Assembly: GCA_018372435.1 (NCBI GenBank)
Contig: JAHAJA010000018.1
Location: 18,623-82,622 of the forward strand
DNA length: 64,000 bases
Source: Clostridiales bacterium
GTDB taxonomy: Bacteria; Bacillota; Clostridia; Lachnospirales; Lachnospiraceae
Reading direction: 5' to 3'
A model generated the notes under the pieces. That model saw nothing but the letters and a program-made list of their open reading frames with translations. It made no database searches and was not told where the DNA came from. The translations under genes and the position numbers were made by a program. This document shows, piece by piece, positions 1 through 9,387 of this stretch; position 1 is the first letter of the stretch; each line of letters begins with the position of its first letter.

Positions 1-13
1 CATATAAATCACT

Positions 14-1372
14 TTACATATTCTTTTCTTTTTGATAGGATCGATTACTTTTTTTTGATATGAATATCTTAACAATAAAATTAATATCATCCGTACTGTA
101 TTCAAGCGTTCCGTTGTACTTTTTGATTATATCTTGCATGGTGCGACTACCAATACCATGCGATTCCTTATTCTTTTTGGTTGTCATTAATCCTTCCTCG
201 GTAATCAGAGGTACCTCTACAAAGGGATTCTTACAATCTATATACCACCCCTCTTCTTTCTCAACACAAACAAACTTAATCTCTCGATCAATATCAATAG
301 CGTCAAACGGAACTTTTTCCGTTGCCTCGATCGCATTATCTAGTATATTACCAATCAAAGAACAAATCTCAATTTCTGTAAGTATAAAATCCTTAACTTC
401 AATCCAAGTAACTAACTGTATCATCTTCTCGTTAGCTAGATGTTTTTTATTGTTCAATATAATACTTAAAATTTCATTGTTTACAATAATTATGTCGTTT
501 GCTTCCTGTAGATTCTTATATATACCATTTAAATAACTTTTCAACTTATTGTACTGCTTCGTATCTAACAATCCATAGATTACCCCAATATGATTGTTCA
601 TATCATGGCGTAAACTTCTTAGATTATTTGATAATATATACATGTTTTCATTCTGCTGTAATTGCATCTGCATATACTGCGTCTTTAATCTATTCTCCGT
701 TAATTGCCGAGAAAATCGAAGTAGTCTGTAGATATTAAATATGAAAACTATAGTCACTATAATAATGTTAAATATAATTAGAAGTAAAATCATCTCTGGT
801 GAAATTCTACTAATATTCAAGTAAAAGATATAAGTTAAAAATACTAATGAAAAATCCGTAATTATCATCAAAAATATCATATCTTGTAGTTTATTCTCAA
901 CACCTACAATATTGTTTTGCCAATCATGAAATTTTCGAATTAAGGTTAATAATATATAGCGACTTATAATTGAGATCAATGTGATTACAATAGTGGGTTT
1001 AGTAAAATCATTAACAACTGTTTCCTTAGTTAGTAAGAAAATTCCCATTACTAATATATCGGATATAGCTAATCCTACCATATATAATAATACAATAAGA
1101 ATTTTTAATCTTAACGAATCTTTAAATAAATATACGGTAAGGAAAAGTATAATTCCAAAATTAATAAATGTTAACATAGAATTAAATACAGCATTATCAT
1201 TATCCCAACATAGTACTGATTTAGTAATCATAATAACTGCCACTATTACTGCTGCAAAACTAGCTACATTCACAGAATATCGCCGTTTTAGAAACAGATT
1301 TGCAATTTTAAACCAAACATACGCTTCAAATACATTTAACAATATTAATAACAGACGATTTAATATCATCAC
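14..1372 (-). CDS. AgrC-type sensor histidine kinase (GHKL/HPK10)
   Basis: Polytopic membrane kinase of the AgrC type. The N-terminal half (about residues 1-220) is a run of hydrophobic segments. It is followed by the phospho-acceptor region with RHDMNNH (His near residue 258) and a GHKL ATPase domain with an N-box (NILDNAIEA) and a late G-box (HGIGSRTM). The family usually senses an autoinducing or antimicrobial peptide and signals to a LytTR response regulator; none lies inside the window, but one could sit past the left edge, since transcription runs that way. The start is GTG or the adjacent ATG after AGGAG. It lies 15 bp behind the ABC-like gene, so the two probably form one operon. Confidence 0.85.
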   Translation of the reverse strand: MMILNRLLLILLNVFEAYVWFKIANLFLKRRYSVNVASFAAVIVAVIMITKSVLCWDNDNAVFNSMLTFINFGIILFLTVYLFKDSLRLKILIVLLYMVGLAISDILVMGIFLLTKETVVNDFTKPTIVITLISIISRYILLTLIRKFHDWQNNIVGVENKLQDMIFLMIITDFSLVFLTYIFYLNISRISPEMILLLIIFNIIIVTIVFIFNIYRLLRFSRQLTENRLKTQYMQMQLQQNENMYILSNNLRSLRHDMNNHIGVIYGLLDTKQYNKLKSYLNGIYKNLQEANDIIIVNNEILSIILNNKKHLANEKMIQLVTWIEVKDFILTEIEICSLIGNILDNAIEATEKVPFDAIDIDREIKFVCVEKEEGWYIDCKNPFVEVPLITEEGLMTTKKNKESHGIGSRTMQDIIKKYNGTLEYSTDDINFIVKIFISKKSNRSYQKEKNM

Positions 1373-1387
1373 TTTATTAAACTCCTC

Positions 1388-2071
1388 TTATACGTTATGT
1401 AATTCTTTAAACTTTTTCTTTTTAACTTTATAGCTAACTTTCTTAATTTCTCCTATTCCAATCTTGTAGCTATAATCAAAAAAATCATTACTGAATCCTG
1501 AGCCACTTGATAAGATAATACCTATTGCGTTGTGACTATCAATATAACACTGAAGGAATTCTATAATCTTATCCTTACTATTAGCAGAAGAATATAACCA
1601 AAAATCTTCTAATAATATTAGCTTTGGTCTTTTTTGTGACGTTGCTATGATTTCGATCAACAACTTCTCATCTTCTGATACTTGTGACATATTTTGTTCT
1701 AAAAGATAATCCAAATTCATAAAGTGCATCATACTTTCTATAAAACTAAAAGCTGTTTCATGATCCTCCCTCTCCACAGTTAGCACACTAAAAATATCAA
1801 TATATTCTCTAACTGCAATATTATCAATTCGTTTTCTATTGTTAAGAGAGATATATTGAATTAATTTCATGTAGGCTGGAAGATCTGCAACCATACTTGT
1901 CTCATTAAGTATAATGTCTCCATGATAAGGAGTCTTCCCTAAGAGTACATCAAATATAACCCTTGCTAAATCTCCTTCGAATTTAACTATTGAATTTTCT
2001 TGAATATTCATAAAATATTTGCTGTTTTGTCTATTACAGCTTGCTATGTTTTTAATCCTTATATTAAGCAC
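1388..2071 (-). CDS. Degenerate ABC-transporter ATPase-like protein
   Basis: A 227-residue protein with the layout of an ABC ATPase but broken motifs. Where a Walker A GxxGxGKS loop is expected (about residues 33-48) it reads FEGDLARVIFDVLLGKT, with no GKS/T. The signature LSGGQ is replaced by VSEDEK. The Walker B/Glu pair reads LILLEDFW instead of LLLDEP. Spacing between these blocks is normal, so the fold is probably kept while ATP hydrolysis is unlikely. Start is GTG with a GGGGAG ribosome site. It is the first gene of an operon with the AgrC-like kinase. It could be a non-catalytic partner, a sensor accessory protein, or a decaying transporter subunit. Confidence 0.6.
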   Translation of the reverse strand: MLNIRIKNIASCNRQNSKYFMNIQENSIVKFEGDLARVIFDVLLGKTPYHGDIILNETSMVADLPAYMKLIQYISLNNRKRIDNIAVREYIDIFSVLTVEREDHETAFSFIESMMHFMNLDYLLEQNMSQVSEDEKLLIEIIATSQKRPKLILLEDFWLYSSANSKDKIIEFLQCYIDSHNAIGIILSSGSGFSNDFFDYSYKIGIGEIKKVSYKVKKKKFKELHNV

Positions 2072-2421
2072 CTTTTTACTCCCCTTGTAATTTTCTTAAG
2101 GCAGTAGCCATCTTATGTTATCATATCACTTTTTTAACTGGTGCATTGATATTCTAGGATATTCTACATTTATCTCGTGACATTCAACAGTGTTATCATG
2201 TACATTTTACCATATCATTCCATTATTTACAACCAATTGCTTTCTATAGTATAAAATATCCATATGATAATTTACTATTTGTGGTAAGTTTATTATTATA
2301 AATAATTACATATAAATACAAAAATTCTATTCTAATCGTGTACATAACATGTTAAGTGTTCTATTATTCTTGGTTGATTTTATGTTTTTATTAGTTACTT
2401 ATCAACAATAATACTATAAAG
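2072..2421. other. Intergenic region, left accessory operon promoter area
   Basis: About 350 bp without a convincing gene, very AT-rich. It should hold the promoter for the ABC-like/kinase operon (reading left), but I could not choose a clear -35/-10 pair. ACATT motifs recur near 2166, 2180 and 2202; they do not have a regular spacing. Confidence 0.4.
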
Positions 2422-2447
2422 AGGTGGAGAAAATAATTTCTCCACCT
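2422..2447 (-). terminator. Rho-independent terminator behind bceB
   Basis: An 11-bp perfect stem (AGGTGGAGAAA pairing with TTTCTCCACCT) with a 4-nt loop. It lies downstream of bceB and its in-frame relic. The minus-strand T-run is modest; the plus side also has a T tract, so it may act in both directions. Confidence 0.7.
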
Positions 2448-2463
2448 TCCACTTTTTTGTATC

Positions 2464-2565
2464 TTATTGAATATCCACTGTGTTTATTTCTCCATCTATT
2501 ATTTCAAAATATATATGATCAGCAAAGCTAGTTATCTCAGTTAATGTATCAGCTGCAAGAGTGAA
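2464..2565 (-). pseudogene. In-frame 33-codon coding relic directly after the bceB stop
   Basis: Immediately after the TAA of bceB, the same reading frame stays open for 33 codons and then ends in a second TAA. The translation has normal protein composition (for example FTLAADTLTEITSFADHIYF, then EIIDGEINTVDIQ), with no start codon or ribosome site of its own. It looks like the 3' end of a deleted gene joined to bceB, or a former C-terminal tail cut off by a nonsense mutation. I do not recognise the family. Confidence 0.45.
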
Positions 2566-4482
2566 TTAATTCCCATTCTTCATTAACTCTGTCATATAGT
2601 TTCTCTTAGTTATATAATAGAATATACTTTGTAATACGAAATACAATAAAATTACCACACTTGCTGTTTGAATAAACTGTTTTATGATATCTCCACCACC
2701 AACAATAAAGGTCATGAGATAGATTAATGATACTCCCATATAGCTTCCGAATACCAATGGCAAGTAAAAGATAATTACCAACTCTTTACCTATGATTTGG
2801 CTAATTTCCTTCCTTGTAATTCCGATCTTATACATCTGAAAGAAAGTCTTCTTCATCTCTCCAATCTCCGAAAACTGTTTAAAGTACAACACACTTCCAC
2901 TTGCAACAAAGAATAGAATTCCAAGTACCGTTGTTACGAACAAGAACACAGAATAGCCTTTCTTTAAGTCATTGTATCCCGTAATTGTTGAATTAATAGG
3001 ATACTCCGCTTTCTCGTTAAGTTGTTCCTTTAAGGCTAAAACACTATCACCAGAATTCTTCCAATCTCTAAACTGTAGTCCATGATAATAATACTGGTTT
3101 TCCATATTAGCCATCCCTTGTAATTTCTCATAGTCATTGTCATTCATAACAATAATACCATCGTTACCAAGCGCAATGATATTCCATGTACTCCGAGTAG
3201 AATCCTTCATCGTTGCCAATATACTCGTCTCCCCTACAAGTATATCATAGCGTTCTCCTGGAACAACTCCGTGCAATCCTGGAGTCCAATCTAGTATATA
3301 CTGAATTACCTCTCCCTCATCTAATATAACGTTTTGTTCAACTATCTGATTATAATTAGAAACAGACATAATTGGCTTTTGCATCGTTTCTACGCTTCCA
3401 TTCAACCTTATCTCCCCTACAAGGAACGGAAGATCTAATGACTTGTGGATATCATACTTAGAAAATGTATTATCTAACTCTTCACCACTAATATTATACG
3501 CATTACTTCCTTCTATTACTTCTAGATTATATGGATTCAACAATGCAATATCCTCTGATAATCGTAGTAACGCAAACGGTGATGCAACTAAGAAAATTGT
3601 CATTGTACTAAGGATACTTAAGATATATATAATCTTTTTATTCTGATTGAATTTATGATGGATCTGCGTAATACTCACCAAATGCTTATAATAATTTCTA
3701 CTTTTCTTAAACAGGTGTATGACATAATTTCCGCCATGACTAATAGCCATATACAAGCCAGCAAAAGATACAATCATATAGATAGCAAGTATTGCAGGGT
3801 TTGAATTCCATTTATCATTGGAAGCAATGATTGCCACAGATACAACACTTACAATCATTATAACAAAACCCAAGACCCCCAAGACAGTATCTCTCTTTCT
3901 ATATTCTACGCCTTCTCTTTGGCGAGCATCTTTTAATAATATACCAATGTTCATCTTCTTCATCTTCATGTTGGTTTCTAGGAATACGATTGCAAATATT
4001 ATCAAATACACACCTATGGTTACCATATAAGACTGCATAGATAATTGGAATTTAATATTATCAATTTCCATCATTGATAATACAACCATCTGAAACAGTC
4101 TTGATAACAATGTTCCAATTGCAATACCAACAACCATAGAACCAATGCAGATTAGCACATTCTCTAATAATACTAAGTTTTTGATATCCTTTTCATTCAT
4201 TCCAAGACTCATATAAATCCCAAACTCTTTATTACGTCCTTTGATGAAGGTCCTATGGGCATAACTTATAAAGAATATAGAAAAGGCTCCGATTGCCACC
4301 AAGGTGATTGGAAATACATAGCTTACCAACTCCATCTGTTCTGTACCCTTTAGGTCTTCGTTAAAAAGCATGGTTGTATACATAAAAAACAGCATTATGG
4401 TAAAGCAACTACATAGAAAGTATGAGGAATAATTTCGTATATTCTTCTTAAAGGTCTTAACTGCGACATTCCTAAAAGTCAT
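2566..4482 (-). CDS. bceB: BceB-type ABC transporter permease (FtsX family)
   Basis: A 638-residue permease of the peptide-antibiotic resistance type: four N-terminal membrane segments, further helices, a large extracellular domain (about residues 315-520) and a C-terminal FtsX block. In Bacillus, BceB extracts or frees the lipid target of bacitracin-like peptides and is also the sensor that activates BceS. The ATG at 4482 is chosen because GGAGGTG lies 6 nt upstream; this gives an 11-bp overlap with the end of bceA and points to translational coupling. The substrate cannot be read from the sequence. Confidence 0.9.
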   Translation of the reverse strand: MTFRNVAVKTFKKNIRNYSSYFLCSCFTIMLFFMYTTMLFNEDLKGTEQMELVSYVFPITLVAIGAFSIFFISYAHRTFIKGRNKEFGIYMSLGMNEKDIKNLVLLENVLICIGSMVVGIAIGTLLSRLFQMVVLSMMEIDNIKFQLSMQSYMVTIGVYLIIFAIVFLETNMKMKKMNIGILLKDARQREGVEYRKRDTVLGVLGFVIMIVSVVSVAIIASNDKWNSNPAILAIYMIVSFAGLYMAISHGGNYVIHLFKKSRNYYKHLVSITQIHHKFNQNKKIIYILSILSTMTIFLVASPFALLRLSEDIALLNPYNLEVIEGSNAYNISGEELDNTFSKYDIHKSLDLPFLVGEIRLNGSVETMQKPIMSVSNYNQIVEQNVILDEGEVIQYILDWTPGLHGVVPGERYDILVGETSILATMKDSTRSTWNIIALGNDGIIVMNDNDYEKLQGMANMENQYYYHGLQFRDWKNSGDSVLALKEQLNEKAEYPINSTITGYNDLKKGYSVFLFVTTVLGILFFVASGSVLYFKQFSEIGEMKKTFFQMYKIGITRKEISQIIGKELVIIFYLPLVFGSYMGVSLIYLMTFIVGGGDIIKQFIQTASVVILLYFVLQSIFYYITKRNYMTELMKNGN

Positions 4483-5236
4483 TATTCTCACCTCCAAGGG
4501 CGGCTTGACAATCTAAGATTCGATTAAAAAATTCTTTTCTTGTCCCCTTGTTTGCTACTTCTAAGCAAATCTTACCATCTTTGATAAAGATTACTTTCTT
4601 ACAGAAACTAGCTGCAAATACATCATGTGTAACCATGAGTATGGTAGCATTCTTTTCCTCATTCATCTTCTTGAAACAATTCATAACCGCATTGGCTGAC
4701 TTGGAATCTAGATTACCTGTCGGCTCATCTGCAAAAATCATAACGGGATCATTCACAAGTGAACGACAAACTGCCGCTCTTTGTTGTTGCCCACCCGAAA
4801 TTTCATAAGGATATTTATCTGCGATGTTTTCAATCTCGAATAACTTCAAAACTTCTGCTGCTTTGGAATTCATAATAGCACTTTCTTGCTTATCAAGTAC
4901 CATTGGCAATATTATATTCTCTTTTATTGTTAAGCTGTCTAGCAGATTGAATTCTTGGAATACAAATCCTAAACTTCTTCTTCTGAAAAGTGCCATATCA
5001 AATCGGTTCATCTGATCAATCCGTTTTCCACCGATAACAACGCTTCCTGTGGTTGGCTCAGTAATTCCACTTAATATACTAACAAGTGTAGATTTACCAC
5101 TACCACTTGGTCCCATAATCGCAACGAATTCCCCTTCCTCTACTTTAAAATCTACTCCATTCAATGCTTTCGTAGAATTCTCACTTTTGGTGTCCCCATA
5201 AATCTTCGTTACTTGATTTGCTTCTAATACCCTCAT
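4472..5236 (-). CDS. bceA: BceA-type ABC transporter ATP-binding protein
   Basis: A 254-residue ATPase of the MacB/LolD/BceA class that powers BceB. Walker A is GPSGSGKSTLV, the Q-loop is FQEFNLL, the signature reads ISGGQQQRAA, Walker B is MIFADEPTG and the switch His lies in LMVTHD. Length is normal for the family. The gene follows the kinase after a terminator and about 120 bp, so it has its own promoter, as in Bacillus where BceR activates bceAB. Confidence 0.93.
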   Translation of the reverse strand: MRVLEANQVTKIYGDTKSENSTKALNGVDFKVEEGEFVAIMGPSGSGKSTLVSILSGITEPTTGSVVIGGKRIDQMNRFDMALFRRRSLGFVFQEFNLLDSLTIKENIILPMVLDKQESAIMNSKAAEVLKLFEIENIADKYPYEISGGQQQRAAVCRSLVNDPVMIFADEPTGNLDSKSANAVMNCFKKMNEEKNATILMVTHDVFAASFCKKVIFIKDGKICLEVANKGTRKEFFNRILDCQAALGGENNDF

Positions 5237-5316
5237 CCGAATAGCTCCTCTCCTTGTTTTTCAATACGTTTATCATACCGTATTTTTTCTTTCTATAACA
5301 TCGATTTAACTAAAGA
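5237..5316 (-). promoter_or_regulatory. bceAB promoter region
   Basis: Short gap upstream of bceA after the bceS terminator. On the minus strand there is a -10-like TATGAT (5272-5277) but no good -35, the usual shape of a promoter that needs a response regulator. An AAGGAGAGG ribosome site precedes bceA. BceR binding here is inferred from family knowledge. Confidence 0.4.
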
Positions 5317-5338
5317 AAGCTTACAGTATTGTAAGCTT
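5317..5338 (-). terminator. Terminator behind bceS
   Basis: Perfect 9-bp stem AAGCTTACA/TGTAAGCTT with a 4-nt loop, followed on the minus strand by a T-rich stretch. It separates the bceRS transcript from bceAB. Confidence 0.75.
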
Positions 5339-5358
5339 CATTTATTCATTCTCCCTTA

Positions 5359-6411
5359 TTAGATAAAAACATTACTCGGATAATTCATATATATAATTTT
5401 CACTTTCGTTCCTTCTGCTATTCTTGATTCTATACTTAATTCGCACTGGATATGTTCACTAATTTCTTTGCATAAATACAACCCGATTCCTGATGCATTT
5501 CTTCCATTCCTTCCGTTTTCTCCTGTGAAGAAAGGTTCGAATACTCTTGGCAAATCAGTCTCTTCCATTCCGATACCTTCATCTTCCACATATAAAACAG
5601 TCGTTTTTCCCTCTTTTGTTAATCGGAACGTTATATTCTTTGCCACGTCCTCTTCCTTCGAATACTTTACTGCGTTAGAAATTATCTGATCTAACATGTG
5701 ACGATTCCATTTACGGTCTGAAAGTACCTTGCTACTCTCACCCCCACATTCATTAATCACCTTAGGAAATACCTTCGAATAAATAAACAGGCGTTTGTTA
5801 CTGTTGATAATTTGATTGATCTCATCAGCTAGATCAAATTCTTCTGGCACATAATCCTTGGCAAACTCTTGTAGTCGCATAATATTCAACACCATGTCCA
5901 AGCTCGATAGGAGTTTATTATTCTCTAAAGTAATATCTTTCATTGCTGTCTTTTCATCTAATTCTCCACGGTTAGCTCGTTGTATTATTAGACTCTCTAC
6001 CGTAACAGGTGTCTTCATACTATGAATCCATGCAGATAAAAACCTTCTGCGCTCTTCTTCATTACTCTCCATATATCGTATCATCTGTAGATATTCACGA
6101 TGTATCTGATTAAAGGCGCGATTAATTGCAATCTCATCTTCCTTGGTAAATCTTCCTTCATAAGCACAGTTTTTTTCCATCCTACTAAGACTATGATAGA
6201 AGCTTCTATACGACACATAACGAACGCTCATCCATATGAAATAAATCGTTATGGCGATACTGTAAGGATAAAATACTTCTACGGATTTTTTAGTACTTAA
6301 ATGATAGAATATGGTAGTTAAAATTATTGCCATAAAATAAAAGATAGTATCTGGAGCTATACGCTTTACATACATTCTAAGAATATCTTTTTCCTTCAAA
6401 GTAACAACCAC
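5359..6411 (-). CDS. bceS: BceS-type intramembrane-sensing histidine kinase
   Basis: A 350-residue kinase with two closely spaced N-terminal helices (about residues 15-65) and almost no outside loop, the mark of intramembrane-sensing kinases that depend on a BceAB transporter. The H-box reads AWIHSMKTPVT, followed by N-box (ISNAVKYS), G1 (VEDEGIGM) and G2 (ASGIGLYL). It sits 73 bp downstream of the matching regulator. The start is GTG at 6411, or TTG four codons later; the GGGGGGTGG tract fits the TTG somewhat better. Confidence 0.9.
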   Translation of the reverse strand: MVVTLKEKDILRMYVKRIAPDTIFYFMAIILTTIFYHLSTKKSVEVFYPYSIAITIYFIWMSVRYVSYRSFYHSLSRMEKNCAYEGRFTKEDEIAINRAFNQIHREYLQMIRYMESNEEERRRFLSAWIHSMKTPVTVESLIIQRANRGELDEKTAMKDITLENNKLLSSLDMVLNIMRLQEFAKDYVPEEFDLADEINQIINSNKRLFIYSKVFPKVINECGGESSKVLSDRKWNRHMLDQIISNAVKYSKEEDVAKNITFRLTKEGKTTVLYVEDEGIGMEETDLPRVFEPFFTGENGRNGRNASGIGLYLCKEISEHIQCELSIESRIAEGTKVKIIYMNYPSNVFI

Positions 6412-6484
6412 CCCCCTTACCTACTATAAAGAGACGTGAATACTTTCACTACTCTCTTTCTCAAATCGTTCCCTTTACAATACC

Positions 6485-7186
6485 TTAGATATCAAGAACA
6501 TATCCAACTCCACGTTTCGTCTTAATACAATCATCATAACCTAATTCAGACAATTTACCTCTTAGCCTGGTTATATTCACCGTCAAAGTATTATCATCTA
6601 CAAAATCACTTTGATCCCATAATTTCTCTAGCAATTCTTCCCTTGTTAATACTTCATTTGCTTTAGTTATAAACGCTTTCATTAATTTAAATTCGTTCTT
6701 ACTTAGTTCCATTACCATATTATTCGTAGCTATCTTAAAGCTTTTATCATCTAACCTAAGTCCGCCAGCTACTAGTTTATAATCTACCTCGTTGCTTAGA
6801 CTCTGAGTATCCTGTGCATAATCTCCGTAAGTACGTCGTATCATTGCATTTATCTTTGTCGTGAAAAGTTCGACAGGGAAAGGTTTTACTATGTAGTCAT
6901 CCGCTCCAAGTTCAATACTCATAATTTGACTCAAGTCACTATTTCTTGCCGAAGTTATTACTATTGGGACCTTGCTATGCCTACGAAATATCCTACAATA
7001 ATAATTTCCATCATAATAAGGTAAATTAATATCTAGCATGATTAAATCGGGCTTACTTTCTTGAAACCGTTCTTCTACTTTATGAAAATCTTGTACTTCC
7101 ACTATCTGATATCCATACGATGAAAGAATCTGACTCATCTGTTCTCGTAGTTTCACATCGTCTTCAATTATCATGATTTTATACAT
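6485..7186 (-). CDS. bceR: BceR-type response regulator (OmpR family)
   Basis: A 233-residue two-domain regulator. The receiver carries the acidic pair (IIEDD), the phospho-Asp in MLDINLPYYDG and the Lys in IVKPF. The C-terminal winged helix (about residues 130-233) ends in RGVGYVLDI. With bceS, bceA and bceB it completes a full cell-envelope peptide-antibiotic sensing module. It is expected to bind upstream of bceAB. Confidence 0.92.
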   Translation of the reverse strand: MYKIMIIEDDVKLREQMSQILSSYGYQIVEVQDFHKVEERFQESKPDLIMLDINLPYYDGNYYCRIFRRHSKVPIVITSARNSDLSQIMSIELGADDYIVKPFPVELFTTKINAMIRRTYGDYAQDTQSLSNEVDYKLVAGGLRLDDKSFKIATNNMVMELSKNEFKLMKAFITKANEVLTREELLEKLWDQSDFVDDNTLTVNITRLRGKLSELGYDDCIKTKRGVGYVLDI

Positions 7187-7330
7187 AACTTACCTCACTG
7201 GTGATATATTCTTCCTTCTTTTCTTACTTCTTTAAATACCTATAAGAAATATCTTTCTAAGAATACCAATTCATTCCATTCGGATAAATTATATCACACC
7301 TTCTACTATTTATCAAAATAAGGGATGGTA

Positions 7331-8584
7331 TTACTTCAAATCTTGCAGACGTAGTATCAAGTTTTTAAAAAAGATTTCTTCCTCTTGAAACATCTCATCT
7401 TTTACGATATGCATAGTTAGATTCAACTTTCCCTCCAATGTAACAGCTCCACAGATTCTACGAGCATATGGTACAATAGGTGGTAGAAAAACAAGATGAT
7501 CAATCCTCATCTCACCATAGTTACTACGTATATCAACCTTCATTAGATTGCTAACTCCAATATCACGTAGATTTTCTGAATATTGCATTAGATTACACAA
7601 TGTATTAGAGGGATTTCCTATTTTATGTACGTATCGATTCACACAAGCGGAATCAATAAAAGGCCCGTCTAGTAAATCAAGGAATCGTAAAACAAAGTAG
7701 TTAATCTTAGGGTTTATCAGTTTCTTTTGTATAACTTTATGAACCCCTTGTGCATTTTTTATTAAACTCATTCTATTCTTATACTTGTATTTAAAAGCAA
7801 ATCCTGTAACTAGATTAGCCATTCCCCGGTAGTTCTCTCGTATGGAGACTGCTAATCCAACATCTGCTTTTTTGCTATAAGTAGCAAGCATAACAGTAGT
7901 TAAAAGACTATTAACTGTTACATCCGCTTTTTTTGCATACTGGTAAATATATTCGGTCTCCTCCCTAGTAAATTCGTGATCAAAAAAGTCATGATCGATA
8001 TGACTCCAATATTCTTTAAATACTTGTTTGCAATCTGTAAAGGAGTATAGCTTGCGTTCTCTTAACCATTTATTATTTAAATTCTTTATGTACAGTTTCG
8101 TAAGAAAAGACATCTTACTTTCTTTCGGCAAATCCTGCCCCTCTATAATCTTCAATTTCTTAAAACTGAGTTTTTCACCAGATAGAATATTCATGATATC
8201 CTCAATCAGATACGTGATTGAATTCCCATCTCCCGCTAGATGATGGGCGATAATAATCAATTCTGTTTCGCACTTTTTAGGAATAAGGAAAAACCGAATC
8301 AATTCGCCTTCTTCAATCTGCATACGAGTACGAGCCTGTTTTATAGCAATTGTTTCCCATTCTTCATAAACGATATTGATTGGAACAACAACTTTAGTTT
8401 TTTCATATCTGGATTCTCCATTCTCATCTATGACAATCTTACAATTTAAAGATTCCTGCAAATCACAAGCATTCCTGATTGCATTTTCCAATGCTTGTAT
8501 AGATGGTACCCCATATATACTCACCTTCTGAACAATTTGAATATTGGGGGCAAACAGATGTGTTCTCTCCGTTCTTAACCTCAT
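7331..8584 (-). CDS. Stand-alone condensation-domain acyltransferase-like protein
   Basis: A 417-residue protein of the condensation / alcohol-acetyltransferase / PapA superfamily. The catalytic HHxxxDG motif is intact as HHLAGDG (His114, His115, Asp119). There is no carrier, adenylation or thioesterase domain, and no NRPS genes lie nearby, so it is probably a free acyltransferase forming an ester or amide from a CoA or carrier-bound acyl group. It lies 34 bp behind a short-chain dehydrogenase, which could make or use the alcohol substrate. The TetR gene upstream probably controls it. A second protein of the same superfamily is at 45.9-47.2 kb. Confidence 0.75.
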   Translation of the reverse strand: MRLRTERTHLFAPNIQIVQKVSIYGVPSIQALENAIRNACDLQESLNCKIVIDENGESRYEKTKVVVPINIVYEEWETIAIKQARTRMQIEEGELIRFFLIPKKCETELIIIAHHLAGDGNSITYLIEDIMNILSGEKLSFKKLKIIEGQDLPKESKMSFLTKLYIKNLNNKWLRERKLYSFTDCKQVFKEYWSHIDHDFFDHEFTREETEYIYQYAKKADVTVNSLLTTVMLATYSKKADVGLAVSIRENYRGMANLVTGFAFKYKYKNRMSLIKNAQGVHKVIQKKLINPKINYFVLRFLDLLDGPFIDSACVNRYVHKIGNPSNTLCNLMQYSENLRDIGVSNLMKVDIRSNYGEMRIDHLVFLPPIVPYARRICGAVTLEGKLNLTMHIVKDEMFQEEEIFFKNLILRLQDLK

Positions 8585-8618
8585 ACCAATTATTCCTTTC
8601 TATATCCTTCTATATACA

Positions 8619-9383
8619 CTATACAATGCTTGTTCCACCATCAACACAGATATACTGACCTTGCACATAATTGGAGGCGTCACTTGATAAAAATAGAATT
8701 GTGCCATCCAGTTCTCCATTCTCTCCTGCCCTGCCTGCTGGTGTAAGCATATTATACCTTGCTTTAAACACGAATGATTTATTCATCCGGTCCGTCATCT
8801 CAGTTTTAAAGTAACCAGGTCCAATTGCATTTATCGTTATTCCGTATTTGGCATATGCAGCTGCCATTCCTGTTGTTAAACCAACAATTCCTGCCTTAGA
8901 GGAGTTATATGCTAATCGATATAATTGTTCATGCTTATCCCCTATAATCGCATTGACGGAAGCCATATTAACAACCTTACCGTATCTTTGTTTTATCATA
9001 TGTGGTACAACATACTTACTTACAAGAAACTGTCCACGGCAATTAACAGAAAAACTTCGATCCCACTCTTCTACCGTAGTATCTTCCAGTCCACCACTAA
9101 CCGCTATCCCTGCATTATTCAAAAGAATATCGATTCGCCCAAATGTATGTATAATTTTCTCTACTGCTCCTTTGATACCTTCTTCATCGGTTACATCGCA
9201 AGGAATTGCTAATGCTCGCCTTCCTAGTTTCTCTATTTCTGCTTGTAATTCTTGTAAACGTTCTTCTCTTCTCGCTAACATACATACATCAGCTCCTGCC
9301 ATGGCATATGCTAATGCCGCATCTCGACCAATCCCCGAAGATGCACCTGTTACTACAGCCACCTTATTATCTAATTCAAACAT
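8619..9383 (-). CDS. Short-chain dehydrogenase/reductase (classical SDR)
   Basis: A 254-residue NAD(P)-dependent SDR. The Rossmann motif is TGASSGIG at residues 13-20, the structural motif is NNAG, the catalytic Ser lies in VNMASVNA, and the Tyr/Lys pair is YNSSK. The C-terminus (GQYICVDGG) is typical of FabG and gluconate-5-dehydrogenase-like enzymes. The substrate cannot be assigned. It starts 4 bp after the TetR stop codon and is followed by the condensation-domain gene, so the three genes form an operon. Confidence 0.9.
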   Translation of the reverse strand: MFELDNKVAVVTGASSGIGRDAALAYAMAGADVCMLARREERLQELQAEIEKLGRRALAIPCDVTDEEGIKGAVEKIIHTFGRIDILLNNAGIAVSGGLEDTTVEEWDRSFSVNCRGQFLVSKYVVPHMIKQRYGKVVNMASVNAIIGDKHEQLYRLAYNSSKAGIVGLTTGMAAAYAKYGITINAIGPGYFKTEMTDRMNKSFVFKARYNMLTPAGRAGENGELDGTILFLSSDASNYVQGQYICVDGGTSIV

Positions 9384-9387
9384 GTAA

